This document shows positions 9,266-18,913 of a stretch of 64,000 bases of DNA, one piece after another. A model generated the notes under the pieces. The model was given only the letters and a program-made list of their open reading frames with translations, did no database searches and was not told where the DNA came from. The translations under genes were made by a program, and so were the position numbers. The stretch is from Candidatus Ruminimicrobiellum bubulum (lineage in GTDB: Bacteria; Elusimicrobiota; Endomicrobiia; Endomicrobiales; Endomicrobiaceae). Within the stretch, counting starts at the first letter, position 1; the number at the start of each line of letters is the position of its first letter. The DNA lies in the NCBI GenBank assembly GCA_017651625.1, contig JAGCCP010000057.1, positions 16,526-80,525 on the forward strand, written 5' to 3'.

Positions 9266-9604
9266 CTATTCCAGAATATCTAAAATTTCTTTTAATTCCT
9301 GTTTTATTTCTTCAAGAATTTTTGAGTCGGAAATACTAACCTGCATATTAGACATATTTTTTTTTCTTCTGTCAACAGTAAGGCACTTTTTTACGCCTTC
9401 TATTGTGTACTTCTTATTATACAATAAATCTTTAATTTTTTTAATAAGTTCCACATCTAACGGTGAATATTTTCTTATTCCGGAATGTCTTTCCGGTTTT
9501 AATTGTTTGAACTCTGTTTCCCAATATCTCAATGTGTGAGCGGGAATATCCGTTCTTTCGGAAACTTCACTAATATTTAAATATTTTTTATCAGGTTCAA
9601 GCAT
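9266..9604 (-). CDS. MerR-family transcriptional regulator
   Basis: 112 aa. Residues 9-32 form the winged helix-turn-helix start (LNISEVSERTDIPAHTLRYWE), with the family wing GIRKYSPLDVELIKKI, followed by a dimerisation helix. The Cys or effector pocket of metal-responsive MerR proteins is absent; the protein resembles the short MerR relatives found next to IHF/HU genes in many bacteria. Its ATG overlaps the end of the HU gene by 8 bases, which suggests translational coupling. The stop is 5 bases before tRNA-Pro. Its target is not evident. Confidence 0.88.
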   Translation of the reverse strand: MLEPDKKYLNISEVSERTDIPAHTLRYWETEFKQLKPERHSGIRKYSPLDVELIKKIKDLLYNKKYTIEGVKKCLTVDRRKKNMSNMQVSISDSKILEEIKQELKEILDILE

Positions 9605-9860
9605 TGAATATCTCTTTAGATTGTTTAAATTTGATTTTCTTTTTCGGTTCTATAAGTATTGTTTCACCTGTTTTGGGATTTCTGCCTTTTTTGGTTTGTG
9701 TAACCAACAAATTAAAACTTCCAAAACCGGTAATTACAACTTTTTCCCCGTTTATTATTGCATTTAACATTTCTTCAAACAACTTATTTACTACTATGGT
9801 TGCTTCTTTTTTTGAAGGCATCAAAAGAGCAATTTTTTCTATTAAATCATTTTTTGTCAT
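9597..9860 (-). CDS. HU/IHF-family DNA-bending protein
   Basis: 87 aa, slightly under the usual 90-99. The N-terminal dimer helices are MTKNDLIEKIALLM and KEATIVVNKLFEEML. GFGSF lies at 45-49, and the DNA-binding arm carries the conserved GRNPKTGE at 59-66 with the intercalating Pro at 62. The terminal helix is short (FKQSKEIFNA). It compacts or bends DNA as a dimer. It lies between gpsA and the MerR-type gene, with which it overlaps by 8 bases. HU and IHF subunits cannot be told apart securely from this sequence. Confidence 0.92.
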   Translation of the reverse strand: MTKNDLIEKIALLMPSKKEATIVVNKLFEEMLNAIINGEKVVITGFGSFNLLVTQTKKGRNPKTGETILIEPKKKIKFKQSKEIFNA

Positions 9861-9870
9861 TTTAGTTTCC

Positions 9871-10863
9871 CTATTCCGATTTCGGACTTCTTGTCATTAA
9901 ATCGTATACCGCTTTTTTAGCATCTTTGTTGTTAAACAAAACTTCATAAACCTGATTTATTATCGGTAAATCTATATTTAATTTTTTGCCTAACTGGTAA
10001 GCACTCATACAAGTTTTTACACCTTCGGCAACCATTTTAAGTTCTTTTTCGGCTTGTTCCAAAGTTTTACCTTTTGCTAACATTTCACCAAGATTTCTGT
10101 TTCTTGAATGTTTTGAAAAACAGGTAACCATTAAATCACCAACACCGGAAAGTCCGTAAAAAGTTTTTTCTTTACCGCCCAAAGCAACACCCAAATTTAT
10201 AAGTTCTATTAAACCTCTTGATATTATTGCCGCTTTAGTATTGTCACCGAAATTAAGACCGTCTATTATACCGCCTGCTACCGCAAAAACATTTTTTAAA
10301 GATGCACCAAGTTCAACACCAACGATATCATCTTGTGTATAAACTCTGAAATAATCGTTCATAAATAAATCTCTAACTCTTATTGCAAGAGATTCATCTT
10401 TTGAAGCAGATGTAACAGCAGTAGGAATTTGTTTTGATACTTCTTCGGCATGGCTTGGACCGGACAATGCAACGATTTTATCTTTTGTATCAGGATAAAT
10501 TTCTTCTATTATTTGAGAAACTCTTAACAACGTTTCGTTTTCTATACCTTTTGTTGCACTGATTATAAGTTTTTTACCTAAATCTATATTTAATTTTTTT
10601 ATAGACATTACTGTGGATCTTAAGAAATGAGAAGGTACAACAAACAACACTGCTTCTGTTTCATTTACAACATTCAAATCGCTTGAAACAACAACGTTTT
10701 TAGGAATTGTTGCTCCGCCTATAAACGGAATAACTCTTTCTTTATCCAATTTTTCCGCTGCTTGTTTATTTATTTCCCAAAGGTAAACCTCATGCCCGTT
10801 ATTTGCTAACAAACATGCAAGAGTTGTTCCCCAAGAACCTGCACCTAAAACAGATATTTTCAT
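9871..10863 (-). CDS. gpsA: Glycerol-3-phosphate dehydrogenase [NAD(P)+]
   Basis: 330 aa, full length. GpsA reduces dihydroxyacetone phosphate to sn-glycerol-3-phosphate, the backbone for phospholipids. The nucleotide-binding motif GAGSWGTTLA is at 7-16; the catalytic region has SLKNVFAVAGGIIDG (Lys in the family's active site) and YGLSGVGDLMVTC. The C-terminal helical domain is intact. plsY lies 12 bases upstream, so the products act in sequence: GpsA supplies the substrate that PlsY acylates. Confidence 0.97.
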   Translation of the reverse strand: MKISVLGAGSWGTTLACLLANNGHEVYLWEINKQAAEKLDKERVIPFIGGATIPKNVVVSSDLNVVNETEAVLFVVPSHFLRSTVMSIKKLNIDLGKKLIISATKGIENETLLRVSQIIEEIYPDTKDKIVALSGPSHAEEVSKQIPTAVTSASKDESLAIRVRDLFMNDYFRVYTQDDIVGVELGASLKNVFAVAGGIIDGLNFGDNTKAAIISRGLIELINLGVALGGKEKTFYGLSGVGDLMVTCFSKHSRNRNLGEMLAKGKTLEQAEKELKMVAEGVKTCMSAYQLGKKLNIDLPIINQVYEVLFNNKDAKKAVYDLMTRSPKSE

Positions 10864-10875
10864 TTTTTACCTCTA

Positions 10876-11481
10876 TTATTTTGTAACTTTAGTTCCGTAA
10901 ATTTTATTTTCAGTTCCGTTTAAAAGTCTTTTTATATTACTTATATGACGAACTATAACCAACACGGAAATTATACTTGCAAAAATTACAATTTCGTGTG
11001 TAGAATTCAAAAAATATAAACTTACCGGCAAAGTAGCTGCCGCCATTATTGAAGCAAGAGAAACGTATCTGAATATTACCAGAAACAAAACAAATACTAA
11101 AAAGCAAATTAATATTGCCAACGGATTCAATGCTAAAAACACACCGCAACCGGTCGCTACACCTTTACCACCGTTAAAATTTAAAAATACGGTAAAGATG
11201 TGCCCGATTATTGTAATAAAAGCAACCGCTATTATCAGCCATACTGAATCGGGATTTAATAACATTGTACAATAGACAGGAACAAATCCTTTCAACAAAT
11301 CCAATATCAATGTTAAAACACCCAAAGTTTTACTTATTGATCTGTAAACATTTGTTGCACCGGTATTTCCGGAACCTACTGTTCTGATATCAACATGTTT
11401 AAATACTTTGGCAATTATATAGCCAAACGGAATTGCTCCGCACAAATATGCAAATAACAAATATATAATTATTTTTAACAT
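10876..11481 (-). CDS. plsY: Glycerol-3-phosphate acyltransferase
   Basis: 201 aa, an inner-membrane enzyme that transfers an acyl group from acyl-phosphate to glycerol-3-phosphate, starting phospholipid synthesis. It has several hydrophobic segments and all three family motifs: GSGNTGATNVYR (37-48), the phosphate-binding FNGGKGVATG (about 102-111) and a C-terminal RHxxNIKRLLNGTE. The start is 3 bases after the der stop. With gpsA it forms a lipid-precursor pair. Confidence 0.96.
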   Translation of the reverse strand: MLKIIIYLLFAYLCGAIPFGYIIAKVFKHVDIRTVGSGNTGATNVYRSISKTLGVLTLILDLLKGFVPVYCTMLLNPDSVWLIIAVAFITIIGHIFTVFLNFNGGKGVATGCGVFLALNPLAILICFLVFVLFLVIFRYVSLASIMAAATLPVSLYFLNSTHEIVIFASIISVLVIVRHISNIKRLLNGTENKIYGTKVTK

Positions 11482-11484
11482 TTT

Positions 11485-12807
11485 TTACTCTTTAAATTTT
11501 TCTTTTGATATTTCCCTGAACTTCAAAATTATCGGTGTTCCCTTAAAAGAAAATCTTTCTCTCAATATATTTTCCAAATATCTTTTATATGAAAAATGTA
11601 CCAACTCCAAATCGTTTACGGCAATTCTAAATGTCGGCGGTTTCGATACCGGCTGTTCAATATCTTTTATTTTTAAAACTTTACCTTTTCTTGTAAAAGG
11701 AGTTTTATCTGTAGCATATCTCATTGCATCGTTAAGTTCTTCTTGAGGAACCATCTTAGAATATTCTTTGTAAATTGCCGGTGCAAGTTTAAATATTCTG
11801 TCTACTCTTTGTCTTGTTTTAGCGGAAATAAATATAATATCTGCCCAGTCTAAAAATTTTAATTTTTCTTCCAACTGCTGTTGAAACATTCTTATTCTAT
11901 CTTCTTTTTCTTCTATTAAATCCCACTTATTTACGGCTATTATACAAGGCTTTTTCTTTTCTATAATCATACCTAATATTTTTGCTTCCGTTTCACCTAT
12001 TCCCTGTTCGGCATCTGCTACAAGAACGGCAATATCCGCTTCATCAAGAGCATAATTTGTACTGAGTGTAGACAAATATTCCAAATCATCTTTTTGTTTG
12101 TTGCCCCTGTGAAGACCGGCAGTATCTATCAACAAATAATCCGTATCTTCGTATGTTGCATGAACAGAAAGAGAATCTCTTGTTGTTCCGGGAATGTTGT
12201 GAACTATACATCTGTTTTGTTGTGTTATGGAATTTACTAAAGAAGATTTACCTACATTAGGTTTACCCACAAATATTATTTTTAATAAATTGTCTTTTTT
12301 TTCAACAACATCGTTATCACCTATCATATCACAAATTGCTTCCAATAACTCAACCATATTTCTGCCGTGAGTAGACGATACGGATATTATATTTTCAAAA
12401 CCTAATTGATAAAATTCGTAACTTTTTACTTCTTCGGCAAAAGTATCTATTTTATTTACCACAAGTATTACAGGTTTTTTACTTGCTCTGACAGACTTTG
12501 CAATTACAGGTTCAAACGGATGAATACCTGCTTTACCGTCAACTACAAATAAAATGATATCGGAACTTTCTATTGCCAAATTAAGTTGTTGGCTCATAGA
12601 TTCCGAAAATTCGGAAGTTTCCGTACTCCAACCTGCAGTATCGGTAACAATGAAATGTTTATCTTTCCAAGCTACTTCGTAATCGTTTCTGTCTCTTGTT
12701 GTTCCCGCAACATTGTGAACGATAGCTTTTTTCTTACCTATAAATCTATTAAATAATGTTGACTTGCCGACATTAGGTCTGCCGACAATTGCAACTTTTT
12801 TGTACAT
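11485..12807 (-). CDS. der: Ribosome-biogenesis GTPase Der (EngA)
   Basis: 440 aa with two tandem GTPase domains and a C-terminal KH-like domain. Domain 1: GRPNVGKST near residue 8, DTAGW, and NKID near 118. Domain 2: GKPNVGKSS near 178, DTAGL, and NKWD near 297. It acts late in 50S subunit maturation. The start has a GGGGAU site upstream. It heads the tight run der-plsY-gpsA-HU-MerR-tRNA-Pro and follows the Lys-rich exported protein by 31 bases. Confidence 0.97.
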   Translation of the reverse strand: MYKKVAIVGRPNVGKSTLFNRFIGKKKAIVHNVAGTTRDRNDYEVAWKDKHFIVTDTAGWSTETSEFSESMSQQLNLAIESSDIILFVVDGKAGIHPFEPVIAKSVRASKKPVILVVNKIDTFAEEVKSYEFYQLGFENIISVSSTHGRNMVELLEAICDMIGDNDVVEKKDNLLKIIFVGKPNVGKSSLVNSITQQNRCIVHNIPGTTRDSLSVHATYEDTDYLLIDTAGLHRGNKQKDDLEYLSTLSTNYALDEADIAVLVADAEQGIGETEAKILGMIIEKKKPCIIAVNKWDLIEEKEDRIRMFQQQLEEKLKFLDWADIIFISAKTRQRVDRIFKLAPAIYKEYSKMVPQEELNDAMRYATDKTPFTRKGKVLKIKDIEQPVSKPPTFRIAVNDLELVHFSYKRYLENILRERFSFKGTPIILKFREISKEKFKE

Positions 12808-12838
12808 TAATATATCCCCGACAAATTAAAATCGATTT

Positions 12839-14209
12839 TTATTTTTTCTTTTCTTGCTTACTGTTTTCTTGTTTACTATTTAATATATTTTCATAAACTT
12901 CAAATCTTTTAATTTCACTAAAAGTTTTCACTTTTGTAGAAGCCTTTACTTTTTGCTCCTTCATAAGTTCTGTATGTTTTACACTAAATGCCGTCAAAAC
13001 TCTTTGAACATTACCGGATTCATCTTCTTCTACGGAAAACAACGGATCTATCACAAAATTATTTGGTGTGCTATGCATAATTTTTGCTTGTTCAAGATCA
13101 ATATCCGAAATGTCGTATATTATGTTAGACATAACAGGTTGTTCCTTCGTATAAAGATATATTATTTTTATAATAAAATATTCCGCATCTTCTTTAATAG
13201 GACCTAAAGAAAGAACTTTTGCTTTGTCGGCATTTTCATCGGCAAATCTTTCTGTTTGAAAAAATTTTAAATATTCTATTTTCGGTTTAATTATAGAAAC
13301 CGCAGTTTCCGATATTTTTGCTTTTGTATCTGAAACTTTACTTTCTTCTAAAGTCTTATCGAAATTATCTAACAGACCTTTTGTCTCCTGTTTTACTCTG
13401 TATGCTTCCTCTAAAGCTTGGTCTATCGACATATTATTTTTAAAGACATTAACCTCGCTTACTACAGTACTGCTTGTAACGTTTTCCGGTTTTTCGGTTT
13501 TGATTTTACCTTCGACCGCAGGTGTTGAGTTTGGTTTATCAGCAGGAGCTTTCTCTTTTGATTTTTTCTTTGCTTCTTCTTTTACTTCCTGCTTTGCTTT
13601 TTTATCTGCTTCTTTTTTTGCTTTTTTATCTGCTTTCTTATCTTTTTTATCTTCGGCAGGTTTAGTTTCTGTAGGAGGTGTATCCAAAATTTCACTTACA
13701 GTAGGTGCAGGAGTTTTTTCTTCTTTTTCTACTTTTTTCGGTGTTTCTGTTTTTGCTACTACTTCTGTTTTTTCTGCTTTTCTCGGCGCTTGAACTTCTT
13801 GCTGAACTTTATTATCTGTATTTTCTTCTTTTTTAGTTTCTTTTGCCGCTTTTAAATTATCCAAATATTTTTTTGCTTCATCAGCATCCATTTGAACAAA
13901 TAACCTAACATATGCACATTGTACACGACCTTTTTTAAAAAATACTTTTTTATTTTTAACATCAATACTTGTGTTTGATTTAACAAATTTATTATATTCA
14001 TCTTGTGATAATTTATATGGTCTTAATTTAAGGCCAGAACTTTCTATAGCTTCTTTTGTTAATTTATCAGTCAATGATAATATTACTTCATCCTGTGATT
14101 TGTTTGACGGGATATCTTCATATGCTTCCGCTTTATAACTTTTTACTTGAGCAAAACAAATACTGCCGGCAAACAAAAACACTACCGCTAAACTAATAAT
14201 TTTTTTCAT
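12839..14209 (-). CDS. Exported protein with Lys/Glu/Pro-rich low-complexity middle, unknown function
   Basis: 456 aa. Signal peptide 1-20 (ends ICFAQ). Residues 21-115 form a small folded domain (SLTDKLTKEAIESSG, QCAYVRLFVQMDADEA). Residues about 120-245 are extremely rich in K, E, A and P with repeated KKxxKE-type segments, which suggests a flexible periplasmic or surface linker. Residues 255-456 form a second folded domain with alternating strands (YFIIKIIYLYTKEQ, NIIYDISDIDLEQ). The C-terminus is again Lys-rich. I do not recognise either domain. A strong GGGGG ribosome-binding site precedes the ATG. Confidence 0.7.
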   Translation of the reverse strand: MKKIISLAVVFLFAGSICFAQVKSYKAEAYEDIPSNKSQDEVILSLTDKLTKEAIESSGLKLRPYKLSQDEYNKFVKSNTSIDVKNKKVFFKKGRVQCAYVRLFVQMDADEAKKYLDNLKAAKETKKEENTDNKVQQEVQAPRKAEKTEVVAKTETPKKVEKEEKTPAPTVSEILDTPPTETKPAEDKKDKKADKKAKKEADKKAKQEVKEEAKKKSKEKAPADKPNSTPAVEGKIKTEKPENVTSSTVVSEVNVFKNNMSIDQALEEAYRVKQETKGLLDNFDKTLEESKVSDTKAKISETAVSIIKPKIEYLKFFQTERFADENADKAKVLSLGPIKEDAEYFIIKIIYLYTKEQPVMSNIIYDISDIDLEQAKIMHSTPNNFVIDPLFSVEEDESGNVQRVLTAFSVKHTELMKEQKVKASTKVKTFSEIKRFEVYENILNSKQENSKQEKKK

Positions 14210-14247
14210 TTTTGCCCCCTTCTTTAGTAATTGTTTTATATATGTTT

Positions 14248-14276
14248 ATTTTACCAAATTTGATTATTTCTTTAAA
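14248..14276 (-). promoter_or_regulatory. Possible promoter for the 12839-14209 gene
   Basis: Minus strand: TTTAAA (14271-14276), 17 bases, TAAAAT (14248-14253). The -10 is 5/6 and the -35 4/6 to consensus. Transcription would start about 33 bases before the ATG, leaving room for the GGGGG site. The -35 is weak. Confidence 0.45.
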
Positions 14277-14333
14277 GATAGTATTTTAAAAATTTTCAAC
14301 ATATTTGTTAAATTTTACATAAATAGGTTCCCA

Positions 14334-14357
14334 TTAGAAAATCAAGAAATTTTCTAA
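14334..14357. repeat. AT-rich inverted repeat in the 176-base gap
   Basis: A perfect 9-bp inverted repeat (TTAGAAAAT / ATTTTCTAA) with a 6-base centre, downstream of the sulfatase stop. There is no T-tract on either side, so it is unlikely to be an intrinsic terminator. It may be an operator or an RNA-stability hairpin. Confidence 0.4.
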
Positions 14358-14385
14358 GACAAAACTCAAAGAGAATCAAAAGATT

Positions 14386-16314
14386 TTATTCAAACCATTT
14401 GTTGTACTTGAAGGAATCGGAAACAACTTTATCAAAAGACAGAAGTTTTTCTTCTAATTTTTTATAAGCATCGGAATCTTTTTCAACATTCGTTTCCAAT
14501 ACGGATTGCCTGTTATGTCTCATAAAATTATCATCTTCAATTATTGCAATATTATTACCTTCACAAAGAAATGCACAATGGTTTGCATTTTCATCTAAAG
14601 CATTTGTTCCTAAAGCGGTAAAATTTAAATTTTCACTAAACAAATGTGCTAATGTTGGTATAATATCCAATTGAGATACTGTATAATTTATCTCTTGCGG
14701 TTTAAATATTTTAGGAGCATATATTACAAAAGGAATATGGAACTTATCTTTTACAGAATTCCCTTGTTCTATACCATTAGGAACATGGTCGGCAACAAAT
14801 ATAAAAATTGTGTTATCAAACCAACCTTTTTGTTTTGCTTTTTCAATTAAAGCACCTATAGAATAATCGGCATAATATAACGAATTTAAATATTTATTTT
14901 CTTCCGTTGTTCTCGGATATTTTTCAAATTCATCGGTTGTTTGAGTAAACGGAATATGTGTTGAACCGGTAAAACCCAATATAAAGAAAGAAGTGTCTTT
15001 TTTTAATTTTGAAATCTTTTCATCCATAAACATACACAAATCATAATCATAACCATAAAAAGCTTTTTCTTTATATTTCATATATACAGGAATAGAATCC
15101 TCCGAAAAAGTTTCTTTCATCCTAAAATTTGTTTTAGCCATTACTCCAAAAAATTTATTTGAATCAACAGGTGAAGTTTGCATATAGGCAGTGTAATAAC
15201 CTTTGCCGTTAAAAATATCGACTATCGAAAACATATTTTTTAATTCCAAACCATAAGTATAACTTGAATTTTCAGCAATAAATCCCGGTACTAAAGGAAG
15301 TCCTGCAAAAATAGCATATAGTCCGAACATGCTCCTTGTTCCCACCGCATAAGCATTATTGAAGACTATACTTTCGGAAACAATCTTATCAAAATAAGGT
15401 GTTACGCCATAATTTGTATTACTTAAAGAATCTATATGTTTAAATGACCATCCCTCAAGGAGAACAATACATACATTATAATTTTGGGTTAAATATTGTT
15501 TTTTAACATTCCTCATTAATGGATAATTATCATTTATAAATTGTTCGTTTTCCGACAACAAATATTTTTTTATTATTTCATATGAATTATTTATATCGGT
15601 ATTATTTTTCAAAGTTGTTTCATCTTTAACAAAAGCATGTGCTCCGGTAAAAACACCATTTAATATAAGATTTACTTCTTGAATATTGTTTGTTATCTTA
15701 TAAACATCGACTATTCCCAATGTCATACCGGAAATATTTCCTTTTATCATAAGAAATATTATTCCAAATACAAATAAAGAAATTACTAAATTTTTAACTA
15801 TGAGAACTTTTTTAGGATTATAAAAATTTTTAAATGCTTTTACGGATAGTCTGTGAAACAAATATACGAACAAAATCAAAGATATTAAAGCAACCCAATA
15901 TTTTGTTAACGAATATTTTATTATAAATCTGAAGTCACTTAATGCTAAAAATAATTCTTCGGTAATATGAGCTTTTGATTCTTGAAAATAAATAAGATCT
16001 CCTATCATTATAATAAGCATAATAAAAAACATAACCCATATAACTGATATTACAAGCTTATAATATTTTATTGATTTTATTGGAAGAAAAAGCATTACAA
16101 AAGGAACACAATAAAACATTGTCATGATAGACAAGTCAAATTTTATAGAAAACAAAAAAGTCTTTAATATTTGAATACTTGTTAATGTGAATATATTGCT
16201 ATACTTTATTAACAAATAAATTCTACCTAAATCAAAAGAAATCAAAGTAATCAAAAGTACGGATAGTGCAAAAAATATTTTCGTTTTGAAATCCTGATTA
16301 GGTGTCGTTTTCAT
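14386..16314 (-). CDS. Membrane sulfatase of the LTA-synthase type
   Basis: 642 aa. About five membrane segments occupy residues 1-200, followed by an extracytoplasmic alkaline-phosphatase/sulfatase domain. Metal-site and nucleophile blocks are visible: VLLEGWS near 287, AVGTRSMFGLYAI near 320 with the likely catalytic Thr, HIPFTQT near 460, and FVADHVPNG near 510. Enzymes of this family move phosphoglycerol or phosphoethanolamine onto lipids or glycans. In a Gram-negative cell this more likely decorates a surface glycan or lipid A than makes teichoic acid. It is last in the unit argC-MATE-sulfatase. The exact donor is not deducible. Confidence 0.85.
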   Translation of the reverse strand: MKTTPNQDFKTKIFFALSVLLITLISFDLGRIYLLIKYSNIFTLTSIQILKTFLFSIKFDLSIMTMFYCVPFVMLFLPIKSIKYYKLVISVIWVMFFIMLIIMIGDLIYFQESKAHITEELFLALSDFRFIIKYSLTKYWVALISLILFVYLFHRLSVKAFKNFYNPKKVLIVKNLVISLFVFGIIFLMIKGNISGMTLGIVDVYKITNNIQEVNLILNGVFTGAHAFVKDETTLKNNTDINNSYEIIKKYLLSENEQFINDNYPLMRNVKKQYLTQNYNVCIVLLEGWSFKHIDSLSNTNYGVTPYFDKIVSESIVFNNAYAVGTRSMFGLYAIFAGLPLVPGFIAENSSYTYGLELKNMFSIVDIFNGKGYYTAYMQTSPVDSNKFFGVMAKTNFRMKETFSEDSIPVYMKYKEKAFYGYDYDLCMFMDEKISKLKKDTSFFILGFTGSTHIPFTQTTDEFEKYPRTTEENKYLNSLYYADYSIGALIEKAKQKGWFDNTIFIFVADHVPNGIEQGNSVKDKFHIPFVIYAPKIFKPQEINYTVSQLDIIPTLAHLFSENLNFTALGTNALDENANHCAFLCEGNNIAIIEDDNFMRHNRQSVLETNVEKDSDAYKKLEEKLLSFDKVVSDSFKYNKWFE

Positions 16315-16339
16315 TTTAATTTATCCTTACAGTGCAAAA

Positions 16340-17734
16340 CTATTCCAATTCTCTGAAATATTTTATTTTTTTGTGCAATTTTGAAGGAATTAACAATGTT
16401 TGATTATATTTATGAAAATAATGATGAAGTAAAAGTGCCGATATCAAACATGCAAAAAAGTCCGCAAATGTTGTAGCTAAAAACACACCATCAAGTCCGA
16501 AAAATAGCGGCAAAATCAAAACAAAAGGTATAAGTAACAAAACTTGTCTGGTTAAACTTAGTATTGTAGCCTGAACAGGTTTATTTATTGCCTGAAAATA
16601 TGTACTTCCGAAAATATGTAAAGATATTATCGGTAACATAAAATTAACAAATCTTAATCCTCTTGCAGCAATATTTATAAGTTCGGCATTTGTAGAATTG
16701 AAAAGTTTTACGACAGGCACAGCAAAAATTTCGGTTATTAAAAATCCCAATATTAAAATTATACTGCTCCACCTTATTGCCATTTTTGTAGTTTGTATTG
16801 CATTTGAAAAATGTTTAGCGCCATAGTTATATCCGATTAACGGTTGTGTGCCTTGAGATATTCCCAAAATCGTAAAAATTATCATTGAGTTTATAGACAT
16901 TACTATTCCGATAGCGGCAAGAGCAATATCACCACCGTAATGAACTAACGATCTATTCAAAATAAAATTCAATAAACTTGAGGATATTTGAAATACAAAT
17001 TGAGAAATACCTATCGCACTCATAGCCAGTATAATATCTGTTTTGAGAACAAAATTTTTTATTCTGATTTTGTAAGGACTCTTTTTACTTAAGAAGAAAT
17101 ATATTATCCAGCCCGCACTGAAACATTGTCCGATAACACTTGCCCATGCAACACCTTTCATTCCCCAATGAAAATAATAAACAAACAATATACCGACTAT
17201 AATATTTACCAAATTACCGACTATCTGAGTTACAAGTGCTGTTTTCGGATATCCGCTTGACCTTATAAAATGGTTCATACCGGCACCGATACCCCAAATG
17301 GAAAAGCCTACCATTGCAATATCCATGTACTCTTTTGCATAAGGTAACACATCCGGACTTGCACCTACTAAAACAAGCGCTTTATCCAAAAAAGCAAACA
17401 ATATTACAGATACTCCTACCGATACAAGAGTAAGCATAACAAGAGTATTTCCCATAATATTTTCGGCTTTATCGATATCTTTTTTGCCTAAATAAATGGA
17501 AAAAAGCGCATTACCTCCAACCCCCATAAATGCACTGAAAGCCATATATAAAATTACCAACGGGAATGTAACTGTTATACCTGCAATACCGAGCGGACCT
17601 ACATCGTTTCCGATAAGTAGTCTTGCGATGATATTGTATAAAGCTCCGGCTATCATACCTGCAACCGCCGGAGCAGAAAACTTAAATAAAAGTCTGGATA
17701 GACTTGTAGATAAAAAAGGATTTTTGTTCTTCAT
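16340..17734 (-). CDS. MATE-family efflux transporter
   Basis: 464 aa, about 12 membrane helices in two MatE halves. The N-terminal half starts with FSAPAVAGMIAGALYNI, as in the DinF/NorM-like group; the second half has GISQGTQPLIGYNYGA, the equivalent of the family's GxxQGxxPLxGYNYGA signature. It exports a small compound in exchange for Na+ or H+. It lies 18 bases downstream of argC and 25 upstream of the sulfatase gene, but neither neighbour indicates the substrate. Confidence 0.9.
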   Translation of the reverse strand: MKNKNPFLSTSLSRLLFKFSAPAVAGMIAGALYNIIARLLIGNDVGPLGIAGITVTFPLVILYMAFSAFMGVGGNALFSIYLGKKDIDKAENIMGNTLVMLTLVSVGVSVILFAFLDKALVLVGASPDVLPYAKEYMDIAMVGFSIWGIGAGMNHFIRSSGYPKTALVTQIVGNLVNIIVGILFVYYFHWGMKGVAWASVIGQCFSAGWIIYFFLSKKSPYKIRIKNFVLKTDIILAMSAIGISQFVFQISSSLLNFILNRSLVHYGGDIALAAIGIVMSINSMIIFTILGISQGTQPLIGYNYGAKHFSNAIQTTKMAIRWSSIILILGFLITEIFAVPVVKLFNSTNAELINIAARGLRFVNFMLPIISLHIFGSTYFQAINKPVQATILSLTRQVLLLIPFVLILPLFFGLDGVFLATTFADFFACLISALLLHHYFHKYNQTLLIPSKLHKKIKYFRELE

Positions 17735-17752
17735 TTTATACTGCTTAAAAAT

Positions 17753-18781
17753 TTAAATCTTTTCTAAACCTTCTGTTTCGGGTAAACCAAACATTATGTT
17801 CATATTTTGAACCGCTTGCCCGGATGCACCTTTAGTTAAATTATCTTGAACCGAAATTACTATAAGTTTGTTTGTTCTTTCATCTATACAAATTCCTATT
17901 TCAAGATAATTTGTTTCAACAACATTTTTTATTGAAGGAAGTTTACCTTCATCTAAAACTCTTACAAATTTTCTTCCTTCATAAAACTTTTTATACATTT
18001 CTATTACTTCACTAACGGAAACTTTTTTTGCCAAATCCATATAAATACAAGACAACATTCCTCTTTCCATAGGAATAATTTGAGGAGTAAATGTTATAGT
18101 CACCGGTTTGCCGAACATATTAGATAATTCCTGTTCTATTTCGGGAATATGTCTGTGTTTGCCGCCGACTTTATATGCTCTTGCCGTAGGTGCTTCTGTT
18201 TCATAATAGCTTTTTACACCTTTTCTTCCGGAACCGGAAACTCCGCTTTTGGAATCTATTATAATTCCTTCCGATTTTACTAAACCATTTTTTATTGCAG
18301 GAGCAGATCCCAACAAAATCGTTGTGGGATAACAGCCGGGATTTGCAATAAGTTTTGCGGATTTTATTTCATCTTTATATATTTCACTTAACCCGTAAAC
18401 GGCATCTTTTATATATTCTTTACCGGTATGTTTTACACCGTACCATTTTTCGTAAGTTTCAAAGTCTTTTATTCTGAAATCTGCAGATAAATCGATAACT
18501 TTTTTACCTGCTTTTAATAAATCCGGAACGACTTCAAAAGCAACAGCATGAGGCAAAGCCAAAAATACAACATCTGTTTCATTTTTTATTTGTTCGATGT
18601 TTAACGGATAACATTTCAAATTTAAATCAGCATATTTAGGATAAATATCTTTTAAATCTCTAAGTTCGGATGTTGCTCTTCCTGCAAGAACAGTTATTTT
18701 TACATCTTTACGTTTAGACAATATTCTTAATAATTCTTCTCCGGTATAACCTGTAATTCCTATAATTCCAACTCTAATCAT
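17753..18781 (-). CDS. argC: N-acetyl-gamma-glutamyl-phosphate reductase
   Basis: 342 aa from the ATG at 18781, chosen because AAGGAAG lies 8 bases upstream; a GTG at 18790 in the same frame would destroy this spacing. ArgC reduces N-acetylglutamyl-phosphate to the semialdehyde in arginine synthesis. It shows the NADP-binding GITGYTGEE at the N-terminus, the active-site Cys in NPGCYPT near residue 147, the conserved [11 protein letters not shown], and the C-terminal [11 protein letters not shown]. No other arg gene lies in the window. Confidence 0.96.
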   Translation of the reverse strand: MIRVGIIGITGYTGEELLRILSKRKDVKITVLAGRATSELRDLKDIYPKYADLNLKCYPLNIEQIKNETDVVFLALPHAVAFEVVPDLLKAGKKVIDLSADFRIKDFETYEKWYGVKHTGKEYIKDAVYGLSEIYKDEIKSAKLIANPGCYPTTILLGSAPAIKNGLVKSEGIIIDSKSGVSGSGRKGVKSYYETEAPTARAYKVGGKHRHIPEIEQELSNMFGKPVTITFTPQIIPMERGMLSCIYMDLAKKVSVSEVIEMYKKFYEGRKFVRVLDEGKLPSIKNVVETNYLEIGICIDERTNKLIVISVQDNLTKGASGQAVQNMNIMFGLPETEGLEKI

Positions 18782-18860
18782 TTTATACACTTCCTTTTTA
18801 TTATTTATGTTTTTATATCCCGATAATTTTACAAAATTTTAAATTGTTTTTATATAACAA

Positions 18861-18898
18861 AAAATCAACGGCCGATATTTTAACCGACCGTTGATTTT
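18861..18898 (-). terminator. Terminator of the giant-protein gene
   Basis: An 11-bp perfect stem (AAAATCAACGG at 18861-18871, CCGTTGATTTT at 18888-18898). On the minus strand the stem ends in a T-rich run. It begins 16 bases after the giant gene's stop and precedes argC. Confidence 0.8.
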
Positions 18899-18913
18899 GA
18901 ATTTCACTAAAAA

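Noticed and set aside
12819..12845. Terminator between the Lys-rich exported protein gene and der
   Set aside because: Wrong order for that use: der is downstream? No; der (12807) follows the 12839 stop, but only a short AAATCGATTT palindrome without GC stem or proper U-tract is present.
13500..13793. A 97-codon plus-strand frame rich in Phe, Ser and Ala
   Set aside because: It is the reverse image of the Lys/Glu/Ala-rich linker of the exported protein, where AAA/GAA codons read as TTT/TTC on the other strand.
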